From Cordia subcordata (Eukaryota; Streptophyta; Magnoliopsida; Boraginales; Cordiaceae), in assembly GCA_028554755.1 (NCBI GenBank), contig JAPTOF010000033.1, positions 248,001-312,000 of the forward strand: DNA of 64,000 nucleotides, read 5' to 3'. The position numbers and the translations under genes were made by a program. The notes under the pieces were generated by a model, which worked only from the letters and a program-made list of their open reading frames with translations, was not told the DNA's origin and ran no database searches. This document shows, piece after piece, positions 22,636 to 34,123 of the stretch (positions are counted from its first letter, which is position 1; each line of letters opens with the position of its first letter).

Positions 22636-23725
22636 GGGTGAATTGCTCAACACTCTCTTGTGGTTTGACTAATATTCACAACTTTCCCCTGTGTTTTACA
22701 AATTAGTTATTTGACCCCCTATGGTTTCAACGATAATGCACATGACCCCCAAAAGCTAACTGCCGTTAGCTTTTTAATGGATTTTAGTAAAATGTCATTT
22801 TTTGCTCTTGTCTAATCCAATAAAAAAAAATCTATTTTACCTTTATTTTATTTTAAAAATAAAAAAATAAACTTTAAAAAAGTCTTAAAAAGTCCATTTT
22901 GCCCCTAACTTATTAAATAAAATATCTATTTTACCTTTATTTTATTTAAAAATAAAAAATAAAAAATTAAATTAGAAAAAACACACACAAAAAAAAAAAG
23001 AAAACATGAGGGATTGGGGGGTGGGGGCTGCTGGGGGTAGGGGTGATGGGGGTGGGGGCGACGGGGTAGACGAGAGTGAAGGCTGCTGGGGGTGGGGGAG
23101 ACGGGGATGGGGGCTGCTGGGGGTAAGGGCGACGGGGGTGGAGGCGACATGGTGGATGAAGGTAGGGGTTGCTAGGGGTGGGGTCGACAGGGGTAGGGGC
23201 TAGGGGTGACGGGAGTGGTGGGGGCTGGTGGGGGTGGGGACGACGGGGGTGGTAAGGGCTGGCGAAGGGTGGGGACCACGGGGTTGGTGGGGGATGGTGG
23301 GGGGTGGGGGCGACGAAGGTGGTGAGGGATAGTGAGGGGTGGGGGCAATAGGGGTAGTGGGGGCTGGTTGGGGCTGAGGGTGGGGTGGCAGGAGTGGTGG
23401 GGACTGGTGGGCTTGGGGGGTGACTGGGGCTAGGGTGGGGTGGCAGGGGTGGTGTCTTTTTTTTCAATTTAATTGCTTTTTTTTTATTTTTTAAACAAAT
23501 TAAAAATAGAAAAGTTTATTTAATGCATTTATTATGAAAAACAAAGCAAAATTGCACAACCCGCGTGTGCATGTCAAAACACGTTATTTTGGACGAAAAA
23601 ATTAACAAAGGGGGTCTATGTGCACCCTCATTAAAACTTCAAGGGGTGACTTAGCTAATTTCATAACCACAAGGTATTATTGTGCACATTTGTCAAACCA
23701 CAGGGGGAAGTTGAGTAATTCACCC
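22636..23725. mobile_element. Mutator-like TIR element with a minisatellite core
   Basis: A perfect 9-bp duplication TAATTATTT lies at 22627-22635 and 23726-23734, the size typical of Mutator-like elements. The ends are long inverted repeats of more than 100 bp: GGGTGAATTGCTCAAC with TGTGGTTTGAC at the left, and GGGTGAATTACTCAAC with TGTGGTTTGAC read inward at the right. No transposase. The core is the G-rich minisatellite at 23002-23455. Confidence 0.8.
23002..23455 (+). repeat. G-rich minisatellite, G-quadruplex-prone
   Basis: About 450 bp of variable units like GGGGGTGGGGGCGACGG and GTGGTGGGGGCTGGTG. Dozens of G3-G5 runs separated by 1-4 bases fit the G-quadruplex pattern on the plus strand. 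The 166-codon Pro-rich minus ORF here comes from the repeat. Confidence 0.9.
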
Positions 23726-24229
23726 TAATTATTTTTATGTTTCTACTTTTAATTATTAATATTAATTTGAAATTTAATCTTATACTTATTTTATTTTTAT
23801 TTTATCTCCATTATCAAAATCTGAGTTCTTGCAGAAAAAGATTATGGAAAAAAAAATCATAAATAAACCAGGAATTCTCAAAAATCAATTAAAACCAAAT
23901 CTATGATTCTGGAGATTGAGACAAATAAATACCAAAACCAAAATAAAATGATTCTCAGTGAATTGACATCGATCATGCTCTGATACCACTTGTTAGAAAA
24001 AATTATTTATGAAAAGTTGAATTGACCAATTTATCCATGTCAAATCATCAAGATAGAAAATAAAGCAGAACATACTTTGATCTGTAGGGAAATTTGGTTG
24101 TGAGTTCATGATCTTCTAAAATTATATGGTTTCCTCTATGTTTTCTTTTTGATGATGAGATTTTAAAGATAATAGGATTGTCAATTGCATGTGACAGGGG
24201 CCATAACCCTAACATGTTCTTTTGTAATA

Positions 24230-24345
24230 ATGGGATTAGGAGATAGTTTAAGTGATTGAAATTATTTCCCTTAAAAGTGATATTCTATTTCAAATATCAT
24301 GGGAACAGGAAGTTGGATTGGGGTAAGGGGTCTAAAAAAATCCTT
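24230..24345 (+). repeat. SINE-like unit, second family (copy c)
   Basis: GGATTAGGAGATAGTTTAAGTGATTG with a later TCTATTTCAAATATCATGGG matches the order of box A- and box B-like parts in the copy at 8459. It ends with GGGGTCTAAAAAAATCC, similar to that copy's tail. Confidence 0.45.
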
Positions 24346-24510
24346 TTATAATCCTAGTTCCAATTTGGCCTATCAAAAACAGAAATTAAGAAATTGGGTT
24401 TCGAGACATACGTGGTCCATACCATGTTATGATGCCTAAAGCCTAATAACTTTAACCTTAATAAGATTACTTTAGTTGGGCTTAACTTTAAGATAACCTA
24501 TAATACACAC

Positions 24511-24625
24511 TACTAGAAACTAGTAGATTTGAGACAAAAAATTTGAGATGGAAATTTTCACCTCAAATTAAGACGGACTTGAGACGGAAGATTTGAACAA
24601 AATTTCCATCTCAAGTATTAAGTTA
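24511..24625 (+). mobile_element. CACTA left end, truncated
   Basis: CACTACTAGAAACTAGTAG followed by TTTGAGAC and GAGACGGAAG units matches the left end of the element at 12764. No matching right end follows, so it is a fragment. Confidence 0.55.
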
Positions 24626-24687
24626 CCAATATGTTGAACCATACATTATTGCTTTATTTGCAATCTAATTACTATAAATTAAAGGGT

Positions 24688-24780
24688 TTAAAAAGTAACT
24701 CGATTGGTTAAAATCGTTTGTCCTAAAAGTAATAACTTTTGTTCAAATCCCTAAATGGGGGAAAATTTAAGAGATCAAAA
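24688..24780 (+). repeat. SINE-like unit, second family (copy d)
   Basis: AACTCGATTGGTTAAAATCG and TTGTTCAAATCCCTAAATGGGG keep the box A/box B spacing of the other copies. Short and worn. Confidence 0.35.
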
Positions 24781-24795
24781 AAAAAATCTAACTAC

Positions 24796-24804
24796 TATAA
24801 ATAG
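24796..24804 (+). promoter_or_regulatory. TATA box of nsLTP pseudogene 2
   Basis: TATAAATAG lies 107 bp before the pseudogene ATG. Its presence shows that this copy arose by DNA duplication or decay in place, not by retroposition. Confidence 0.55.
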
Positions 24805-24910
24805 CTAGCTCATCCCAGATTTTCTTGAGCACAAAGCAACAACGAGTCCAACTCAAAGCCTAAAAATATCAAACACTTTGAAGCTTTTTCAATTAGAGGA
24901 ATTGGAGAAA

Positions 24911-25245
24911 ATGAAGGGGATCATCATATCAGCCATTGCCATGTTAGCCTTGATCCAGCCAATGTTTGGGTAAGGGCAGTCTACAACATGTGGGCAGGTT
25001 GATGTATCTTTGGCACCATGTGTGCCTTATCTTACTCAAGCCGGGAAGGAGCCAGGACTAGCATGTTGCAATGGCATGAAAAGTTTGAAAAACCTTAGCT
25101 CAAACTACTGCTGACAAACAAAAGCGCAGCATGCAGTTGTATTAAGGCAGCAGCCAATCGCTACGCAAAGTTGAAAGATGATATTGCCCAAGGTCTCCCC
25201 ACCAAGTGCGTCGTTCAATTGGATATTCCGTCTCTGGTGCTGTGA
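24911..25245 (+). pseudogene. nsLTP pseudogene 2
   Basis: From ATG 24911 the frame reads a 20-residue signal peptide (MKGIIISAIAMLALIQPMFG) and hits TAA at 24971. It then continues in frame with TTCGQVDVSLAPCVPYL and GLACCNGMKSL, stops again at TGA after SSNYC, and resumes in another frame with SAACSCIKAAANRYAKL and CVVQLDIP. The Cys pattern C..C..CC..C, CxC, C is that of a type 1 nsLTP, a secreted lipid carrier of the plant surface. The last Cys is replaced by Tyr. Two stops and a shift make it non-functional unless the stops are sequence errors. Confidence 0.85.
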
Positions 25246-25496
25246 ACTATGACATGCAAGTCTCTTTTGTACGTAACTTAGTATTTCTATTCACCTCGAT
25301 ATACCATCTTTAGAGTTGAAATTCGGAAAGATCGCAAATGCACTTTAAACTTTTTTTACGCAGTTTTGACTTCCCCTAAAATAAAATTTTCAATTTCATG
25401 CCTTCTAACTGGAAGTTATGCGTGATCGACTTATTAAAAATGATAGCAATGCCAAAATCATCGTTACACCCCCTCATGTGTGCAGTTTTGTTGTTG

Positions 25497-26018
25497 CATT
25501 TGGTTTGCTTATTTTTTGTTTTTATTTTCCAGTTTTCATTTTTCATTTTTATTTTCAGAAAACATTTTTTAATTTCTATTTTCTAAAATTTAGAGAATGT
25601 GTTTTGTTAACAGAAGCGTTTTTCTTTCTGATGTTTATTTATAATATTGCCACCTTATTTTCTAAATTGTTTAGAGATAATTGTAAAATTGCTACCTTGT
25701 TTTTAAAATTTTTTAGATATATTTATAAAATTGCCACCTTGTTTTCTAAATCTTTTAGAGTTATTTACAAAATTATCAACTTATTTTTCTAAATCTTTAG
25801 AGTTATTTACAAAATTGCCACCTTAATTTCTAAATTTTTTGGAATTATTTATAAAATTGCCACCTTGTTTTCAGATAAAATACTTTTTTGATGCTTTCTA
25901 ATTTCTTAGAAAACTACTTTCTATTTTCTGAAAATAAAAACAAAAATAGTTAACCAAATAAGTTTTCTATCCTAAGTTTCATTTTCCATGAAAATAAAAA
26001 CATAAAGCAGGCAAACCA
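25497..26018. mobile_element. TIR MITE with internal 54-bp tandem repeats
   Basis: CATTTGGTTTGC near the left end is inverted as GCAAACCAAATG at the right end, each followed inward by TTTTTATTTTC-type sequence. From about 25630 to 25880 a unit of roughly 54 bp (TATAAAATTGCCACCTTG, then TTTTCTAAATCTTTTAGAG) repeats five times with drift. The 124-codon ORF across it is a by-product. Confidence 0.55.
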
Positions 26019-26021
26019 AAT

Positions 26022-26597
26022 GTACAATCTCTTAAAGCGAAAAAACATAAAATGATGCTAGAATTATGTTGAAATCAATCAATTGAACTTTTCTTGTTTT
26101 ATTGAGATTAGCTAACAATTAACACACATTTATATCAGCAATAAATTAAATGCGATTCACAAATAGCATCATAAATTTAACTAATGATTTACTTATTTAA
26201 TTTATTTTTGGCTAGTGGATTTCGAAATCCAACACATTGTATTCTTAAACCTATAATATTTTCTTTCAATATTGCTTAGACTGTAAAAAAAAATGTATTA
26301 GAATTTGTATTAATAATCTGATCAGAGCGTCTAATCCAGTAATTTTACATCATAACTCGAGTAAAAATTAAAAAAAAGAAATAACTCCTTTTACTTCTAA
26401 AGAATTCAAAAATTAAACTTGAAACGAGATATAAACCTAGTAAAATCATCATCAAAGGGAAAACAAGCTTGAACACTTCGCCAGAAATTTTTCTTTTTTC
26501 TTTTTTGAGGTGAAAATCACCATAAATGGTGACCTCGTAATTTTGAGGGCTTAATGATATGCATTGGGCCTACCAAAATCCATATGCAATGATTTAT
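26022..26597. other. AT-rich spacer
   Basis: No gene or bounded element recognised. Confidence 0.4.
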
Positions 26598-27011
26598 GGG
26601 CTGTTTGGATTGAGGGGAATGAGGGGAAAGGAAAGGGAAGGGAAAAATTTTGGTATTCTATCCCTTGTTTGTTTTGAAGGTACTGGAAGGGAGAGAGTTT
26701 TGGAAAAATAAATAAAATTATCTCAAATCTTTTATTTTTAATCCTTCCAAATTGGGATAAAATAAAGGAAAAGGATTCTTGAAATCCTTTACTTTCAATT
26801 TTTTACATATAAAATTTATCCCTTTCTTCCATTTCATTCGTAACCAAACACAAAATACTTATAATCCTTTATATTTCTTTTTTTTTACAAAAAAAAACTC
26901 TAATCTAAACATAAATTACTAATTTTTTCTCCTTTCCTTTATAATCCCTTCCTTTCCTTTCCTTTCCTTTCCTTTATTAAATTTTCCCCCACCAATCCAA
27001 ACACACCCTCA
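26598..27011. mobile_element. TIR MITE of the GTTTGGATTG group
   Basis: GGGCTGTTTGGATTGAGG on the left is inverted against TGAGGGTGTGTTTGGATTGG read from the right. The interior includes a CCTTT repeat near 26945-26975. A clean target duplication was not found. It lies just upstream of the C2orf69-like gene's leader. Confidence 0.55.
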
Positions 27012-27449
27012 AAGAAGACCTGGCTCGCCCCCAACATCATAAACGGATTTTCCTCGACACGATTTCAACATTCTCCCAGAATATTCATCAACACGCTTTC
27101 TATCTCTCTCTACTGAGGTAAGTACTGACTTCTAGCTTTTACGGTTATTTGAAACGAAAAAAAAAAAGAGAAAAAGAAAATAATTGCTGATACAAAAGCC
27201 GTTGTTGAAAAGCGTGGCTGATAAGTTTTCAAGATTGAAGGTTCTTCATATTAATTTCTGAATTAAATTCTTCTTTATTTTATACATATATATATTCCCA
27301 ATTTGTTGAATAAGAAATTATGCGTGTCTGATATTGATTTTGGACTATCATTTTTCTTTCTAAAAAAAATACATGGATTTTTGCACTTTTAGTGTATATA
27401 TCATCATCTTATAATGGTCGAGTAGCACTTTTAATTTGAAAACATTAGA

Positions 27450-28400
27450 AACATACTCAGTTGCTTATCTCATGCCGGCCTTAAATACCTGACTAATTAT
27501 TATAGTTTGTTTTCGTGGACATTAAGGGCTCATTTCGATTGGTTTTTTTTTTTAAGTGTTTTTTTTAAGCCTTAAAAATTTGAGTTTTTTTTAAGGAGTT
27601 TTAGCTTTTCTGATGTCAAATTAAGTACTTATTGTAAGACTGATGTACTTTTTTTTTTTTAGTTAGAGTAAAAAGTGCTTTTTATTTTGGGGGGGGGGGG
27701 GGGGAACAAATCCAAATAGGCCAAAAGTGCTTCTTGGAGAAGCTCAAATTGAGCTTTTTCAAGATTTTCTAAAGTCCAAATACCTGCTGAAAAATTTGTG
27801 AAAAAAATGCTTAAAAGAAAAGCCAATCCAAGCAAGCATTGCAAATGTACCCACTTGCTTAGAGGACTTGATTAATTGTATAATCTGCTGAAATGAGGAA
27901 TGCATCTACTTGCTTATGTTGTTATTCTGTTGTGGAGGCCATCAGGGATGTACCTTGTTTCTTATTTAGTATCGTGACCACTTTGTGAACTCAACTAACC
28001 GTTGTAATCTGATGTCTTCAACATTAGGAATGTACCTCTTAGAGCGTACGTATAATCATTATAATTTGTTGTCGCTGTCTCGCTGACATTACGAGTTTTA
28101 CCTGTTTGATTATTTCATATCCCAATCACTTAGAGCACCCAATGTCTTTATAATTCCAGTTACTTATTTTGTACCATGACCTGTTAGATCACTTGATTAA
28201 TTGTTATAATCTGCAAAAAATTCTACTTGTTTATTTTGTATTTGGCCTATTGGACCACCTGGATAATCAAACCACTTGCTTATTTTTGTGTTCCAATCTC
28301 TTCAAGAACTCGACTAATCACTATAATTTCAGAGGACATTAGGAATGTATGTACTTGCTTATTTTGTATCTGGATCTCAACCTTATTAGTCACAATATTC
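27450..28400 (+). repeat. Degenerate minisatellite in the leader intron of the C2orf69-like gene
   Basis: Units of about 95-110 bp share ATTAGGAATGTACC, CTACTTGCTTATTTTGTAT and GACTAATTATTATAATTTG. Seven or more worn copies are visible. A MITE at about 27526-27836 interrupts the array: ACATTAA lies on its left and the expected continuation GCAAATGTACCC on its right. Confidence 0.65.
27526..27836. mobile_element. TIR MITE inserted in the minisatellite
   Basis: GGGCTCATTTCGATTGG at the left is inverted against GCTTGCTTGGATTGGC at the right. The interior includes a run of 16 G at 27689-27704. Same terminal style as the other GTTTGGATTG elements. Confidence 0.55.
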
Positions 28401-28419
28401 TGTTTTCATGACTTTTAGA

Positions 28420-31388
28420 ATGTATCCAGTTGTTTATTATGCTCCGATATGTCCTGACAGATTCATGTATATGGACCGCTGGACTGGAATATTGAAACTG
28501 CCATTGTATGCGAACAGCAACACTATTTACAAGGTTGCTGCATCTCTTTGCCTCTCATCCTCATCCAGAAGCGTTGCGGTAAGTTCTTCTTCTTACTTGA
28601 ACTCCACGTTGGTTTTTGATTTTACGTTTCGTGAAAGTGCCTCTGTTGTGGTATTGCTGCTAGGCTTCTGCTGGAGTATTCAGTATAAATGTTGCCCCTT
28701 GCATATAATTTCAGAAATAGTTCAAAATTACTCAAATAGCTGTGTGGTCAAATCATGTCGCTGATCCCAATCAGTAGGATAAATGCTTGGTTCAGTTCAA
28801 TTTTGGTACATCTTGGAGTCTAAAGCCTCTTACCATGGGTTTTATTCTCCTTGTAGAATTACCTAGTTAAAGAGGACCTGTTCCTTCGACAAATTGTTTT
28901 CTGAGAGCTGAAGCTATGGAACAATTGTGCCCATGTGTCATTATTACACGGCTGATTGTAGCGACTCTTTTGGGCGGTCGACTAATTGTATTTTGTTACT
29001 TCTGCTTTTTTCTTGAAGGATTTATCCTCACAGGATTCTAAATGTGATATATGTAGCAGGTGCCTTCGGCAAACGCCATCTTCTTTACTGGAGATCAAGT
29101 GGAAGGGACAGGAAATCCTGTCATTGAGAGACTGTCGGATTTACAGAGAATTGCTGACATATTAGTCTCCAAATTTGGAAGTTCAATTAATGCATGGGTT
29201 GTAGAAGCTGCAGTATTTAATGGGCCTTTTGCTGTTTATGAGGACTTCATTCCATCAGTAAACGAGTATGGGGAGCCGAAATCATATGATGCAACTGGGT
29301 TTCCTGCTTCTACATCAACTGTATTACTCTTGTCAAATTGCCTGAAAGAGGTATACTTGCTAATCAATTTTCACTCTCATTTCCTCCACGTAGGTTGTAT
29401 TCAGGGGCGGAACCAAGGGGGGCCGGGGCCTAAGCATTAAAAAATATATATTAGTGTATGTAAAATTTTTTAAAATTCTTCTCATGGCCCCCTCTAATTT
29501 TTTTTGGCTCTACTTTTCTTTTGTCTGAAAATTTTTCTCACAATAATCCTTTTAGTATATATTTTTTCTATGTAGATGATATATTAATAATAAATTTTTT
29601 GCAATAAATAAGTCATTTTAACGAATAAATTTTAGTGATCCTTAATTTATTTATTTTGCTGGTTAGGCATTTAGTGTTTTCTTTTGCTAGATAAATCTAA
29701 AAGGTTCATAAAATTTAGATAGCTTTTTCATAGAGAACTTATTTATTTAGGGAGTGTTTTTCGTATATGATTTATGTATTTTTGCATTTATTTTGGCTAG
29801 ATAATTTCATAAAAGAGAGAAGACCTTAATTTAATCAATGGAATCAATAAACTTTTCTTTACTTAAATTTTTTATTTTTTTGTTAAAGAATTTTTTGTTT
29901 CCACTTATTTATGTTTAAGAAAAATCTAGAATCACCAATCTTTGTTGTTATAATTATTGTTACATGTAATATATTATCTCCGGAGGACGGTTCCCATTCA
30001 AATAGATCAATAGAACTTGGCCCGCCTGACGAAAGATTCCTGGTTCCGCCCGTGGTTGTATTTCACATTGTTTAATTGATCATTATATTCTTAATCGACT
30101 GACATGGTTGAAATTCAAGCAATAATGTTTTTTGTAAAGAAACGTGTCAAGAGAGAGAGTTTTTTTTCCATCTTTCTCCCTATTCATCTGCAGGACAGGA
30201 TGAGGTGTTGGTTGCATTTCAATTACTGATATATGCCAGGATAAACTTATTTATTAGTATTGTCGAGCAATTAAAATTTCATTTCTTTAATCTCCATCCA
30301 CGGTAGTTTGATTATTTTCCATTTGATTTGTTTTGAACAACACATATATTAGTCAATAATTAGAAACTAATTGACACCGAGTAATTGATTCATCAGGACG
30401 CTATTGCATCAACTACTTCTTAGTGCTGCAAGATGCTTCAATTCCTTTAGTTCAAAACCTCTCTCCTTTCAGGGGCCAGATCAAGAGAAACTTTGTGTAT
30501 ATGATATTCCCATAACGCATAGTTGGTTTTGTTTATTTTTTGCTCGGAACTATAAAGGATTCTGGTAATTATTTGGTCAAATTGTTAGTTTAGCACTCCT
30601 CTTCTTTGCATATAATTCACATATCTAACTCTTGTAGTTTCTGCATGCGACCCTACTTTGTGAAGGGGATCATACCCGCAATGTGCATATAAATAACATA
30701 TTTTCTAGATCATTTTTGTTATGTTTGGAAATATATACTATAATCCATATCTTTTGTCTTGCAGTACTAGTTAATTTAAGTTGTATTTTGTTGTTAGCAG
30801 GTAAAAAGTGTACTTTCAGGGAAAGGGAAAGAGCCATTCCATGCTGAAGTTCCTACATCCTATTCATACAAACCAAAAACATTCATCCTTGGATTTAGCA
30901 AGGGTGGTACAGTCCTTAATCAGCTAGGGACTGAGCTCGGCTTTGCAGAATTCGAGTCTGTCCAAAAGCCACAGCGAGCAAGTAAAAATGTGACGAATGG
31001 GGGTCCTACCGTCGAAGAGGAGCATCAGATTATACCCACTTCAAAAGAAAGCCTCTTGAATAGCATAGCTGAGATCCATTATGTAGATGTTGGCTTGAAC
31101 TCTGAAGGAGCGTATCTTAATAACAAAGACACGATTGATAGAATATCTGAGCGCCTCAAGCGTTGTGCATCTGGAATTCGTTTTGTGTTTCATGGAACCC
31201 CCAGGCAATGGGGTGATGGACGGCGAATTTGGATCCTGAAGGAAAAGGACGAACTAGTTCGGCTTCTTAAGGATGCAGCTCGGAGGAATATGGGGAAATT
31301 ATTCATACGTGAGAGATTATATTTTGCTGGTACAGTTCCTAATCTACAGATGCATTTTGAGATCATTGAGAATCTGGATGTTACTTGA
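28420..31388 (+). CDS. C2orf69-like (UPF0565) protein
   Basis: Coding exons 28420-28578, 29060-29350 and 30801-31388 join in phase to 345 residues, all with GT-AG borders. A leader exon probably ends at 27117 (GAG before GTAAGTACTG), with the acceptor AG at 28417-28418 just before ATG 28420. MDRWTGILK from ATG 28471 is an alternative start. The protein matches my recall of the eukaryotic C2orf69/UPF0565 family: RWTGIL, FFTGDQVEGTGNPVIERL, GPFAVYEDFIPS, and an LGFSKGGTVLNQL block. Ser183 in GFSKGG looks like the nucleophile elbow of a serine hydrolase fold. In animals the protein is linked to mitochondria; the plant role is not known. The second coding intron holds a hAT-like MITE. Confidence 0.88.
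29402..30054. mobile_element. hAT-like MITE in an intron
   Basis: A perfect 8-bp duplication GTTGTATT lies at 29394-29401 and 30055-30062. The ends are inverted, CAGGGGCGGAACCA at the left and CACGGGCGGAACCA read from the right. The 653-bp AT-rich interior has no transposase. The 8-bp duplication and CAGGGGCGG terminus fit hAT elements. Confidence 0.85.
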
Positions 31389-33100
31389 CTAATGAGATTT
31401 TGATGCGCATGTCATTTCAACAGTTGATACCGCTGTCAAATGCAATTGAATGTGAGACTAGGTCATAATGTATGCAATCACAAGTAACTGTAATTGTGAA
31501 GCAATGAAAATGTACTATGTAATTGTGAAGCAATGAAAATGTACTTACTATGTCCCTAACAATGGGTGTTTTCAAATAACAACTTATTATGACCTAAAGT
31601 TCTAAGTTTGAATTTACACTCTCCTATCACAAATATTACGGAACCCTTAACTGATTTGAAGCATGTGATGGAATGCGTTAGCTGCACTACTGGGTGATAC
31701 TGTTGGAGTGGTTTGAATATAGTTCTATTTGGGGATCTCATCATCATCAAAAAATAACCAAAAAGAAAAAGAAAAACAAAGAAAAGAAAAAAGAGAACTA
31801 GGTTATTATTATCATCCAAATAAGTAGTGCCGAACAGCCTCTAAACACTGAGAAAATCTTGAGACTTGGGGGATGATGAATAACATTTATTCCGATGACC
31901 AATGGCGGAATGAAATCCTGAGACACAATAGAAAGAAGATACCCAAGTGATCATGAATCTAATTTGATATTATATTTCGCTTGTAATAAATTTTGTCTGC
32001 TTATGTAAGGAACTCTGTGTTGCGCAGTATCTAGTATGACCCTGAAGTCGTGGCCAAGTGATCTAAAGCTCATGGTTTCTCTCGTAAAAATAATTTCTTA
32101 CAGAAATTGTCACATGTCAATTTGGGAGGAGATATGCAATCAGTTTACATGTGGGTATTCTAGATACGATAATAATTTCTCTTGCGAGCTTGGGGTCTGG
32201 GCTCAGGACATGACGGAATAGTAACTGGAGCTAATTACCAATTGGATGTGAGAGTAAAGTGTTATAGTAAATGCAGTGGAAACCATCTCTTTAAATCCCG
32301 CAGATAAAATATTATTCAAATCCAATCACTAGTTACATGCAGAAACTAATTACTATGCAGAATAAAGAGTTACACCAGATACTGGCAGGAGCCATTTCTT
32401 TTAACTCTTAAGAGCCACCTTTAGACTCCGGCATAGTGTGATTTGTGTAACTATTTTGAGAAAATTGATTAGAAACTCAAGTGATTATTTGTCATACTTA
32501 CAATATCAATCTTGCAGACACGTTCAAAGTGGTGACAAAAATATATTAGATCATTGCGAGAACTTACCTCAAAATGGTTAAGCCGTGAATAGCAAAAGTT
32601 TCATGCCTTAGAAACACCCAGTAATTGGGAAAAGGCCCCACGCTGTGGACCCTACACCAATAAGATTTTGGCAAATAGCATCTGAGAAAATTTTATGTTT
32701 TTATGTACGGATCAGACGATGTATGGGACCGTTGAATCCAAGACTGCAAAATGGAATCGGACCAAAGCATACATTTGAATCAAGCCGGCATTTTCTTGAC
32801 AATGCTATAGTGCAATTTTTGCCTTTATGCTTTTGGACTATTTCATAACATATCGTATTCTTACACGTTCTGTTTTTTCTTTGTGCTTTGCACATTTGTT
32901 TATTTAGTTAGTCTCTATGTTACATTTTTATCCAATTACGAAGTGGTGTTGTTGACAGGTGATATAAAGTAGCGCATGTCTAAAATGAGATTGTATATAT
33001 ATGTCATGTTGGTATCAGTTTTGGAATAATCTGGCCCCTCTCGGCCATTGTCAAACCAAAGGCTTTGGCAAGAGGTCCATTGGTGTTCTTACAAGGTTCT
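31389..33100. other. 3' flank of the C2orf69-like gene and intergenic DNA
   Basis: Includes a 29-bp tandem duplication in the 3' UTR (31490-31518 and 31519-31545, GTAATTGTGAAGCAATG at the start of each). No further gene is visible; small ORFs here carry no recognised domain. Confidence 0.5.
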
Positions 33101-33119
33101 TAGCTTTCAAAATTCAAAC

Positions 33120-33720
33120 CCCTTTTCATGTAAAACGTTGTTTCGTGTTTTCTTGTTTCTCGGGACAGTTGATTTTATGTCCAAGTAATTATTTGTTATA
33201 CTACAACACTAGTATCACATAGTAGGTCTTTGCAGAATGTCATAAATTGTTTTCTCGTTTTCTTGTTTCTCGTGCAGTTAATCAGATGTCCATTTAATTA
33301 TTTTTTACGCTACAAAACTAGGCTCGCTTGCAGGCCTAGTATGTAGGCTCAGGGGCGTAACATAGTAGGTCTTTGCAGAATGTCATTAATTGTTCTTGAA
33401 TGATATTACTTTTATCAGTTTATGAGTTAAAAAGATTTTCGAAGTCTTCATAAAGTCAACTAGAACTGCAACTGTATAAGGATGAATTATAATGCCTGTT
33501 TTGTGTTTTCTTGTTTATCTGGGCAGTTGATCAAATGTCTAAGTAGTTGTTATGCTAGATGTCTTTGCAGAATATTGTTCTTGAGTGATATTCCGTCTAT
33601 CAGCTTGTGAGTAAGAAAGATTTTTGATGTCTTGATAAAGTCAATCATACCTCCACAAAATCAGAACTACAAACTATAACTGTACAAGGGTGAACTGTAT
33701 CAAATTTTGTGTTGTTTCAT
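33120..33720 (+). repeat. Tandemly duplicated segments upstream of the H+-ATPase gene
   Basis: Segments containing TTTTCTTGTTTCTCG with a following AGTTGAT...TGTCCAAGTAATTA occur near 33145, 33250 and 33500. TAGGTCTTTGCAGAATGTCAT occurs near 33222 and 33365, with a third worn copy near 33560. They lie within the presumed leader intron or promoter. Confidence 0.55.
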
Positions 33721-34123
33721 TAAGATACTGCATGTTCATGTTCTTGCCGTCTATAAATTCAGAAAAAATACTGCGTATGCACAGTTTATTATATGGTGTA
33801 TTAGAGGTTTTTTCTTAAAAGTCTATTATGCTAAAGCATAAACTGAGACAGAAGTTTATGCTTATTGGTTTAATATTCTCTAGATGCAAGCAGTTGATGT
33901 AATTGACATCTTCTCTGGAAATATATAAAGAAGTTGTTCTCATTGCTATTGTCCTGTTTTTTTTCAAGAAATTGATTTAAAAAGAGAACTAGCTAAAGTA
34001 GCCTCCTTATCTTGTGATTAGTGTCCGAGGAATTCAATATAATTTGAAACTGGTTGCAGATTAGTGCAGATTCGTTACAGAGAAGTGTCTGGTGGAGAGT
34101 ATTACCGGAAGGAGATTTTTATC

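Noticed and set aside
22926..23467. 166-codon Pro-rich and Gly-rich ORFs
   Set aside because: They are read from a G-rich minisatellite inside a transposon; composition alone keeps the frames open.
24971..24973. The TAA in nsLTP pseudogene 2 as part of a GTAAGG splice donor
   Set aside because: The mature-protein codons continue directly after it with no acceptor or gap, so it is a stop in the exon, not an intron.
25625..25880. Regularly spaced repeats resembling a CRISPR array
   Set aside because: Units are AT-rich, drift strongly and have no unique spacers; the host is a eukaryote and the array lies in a MITE.
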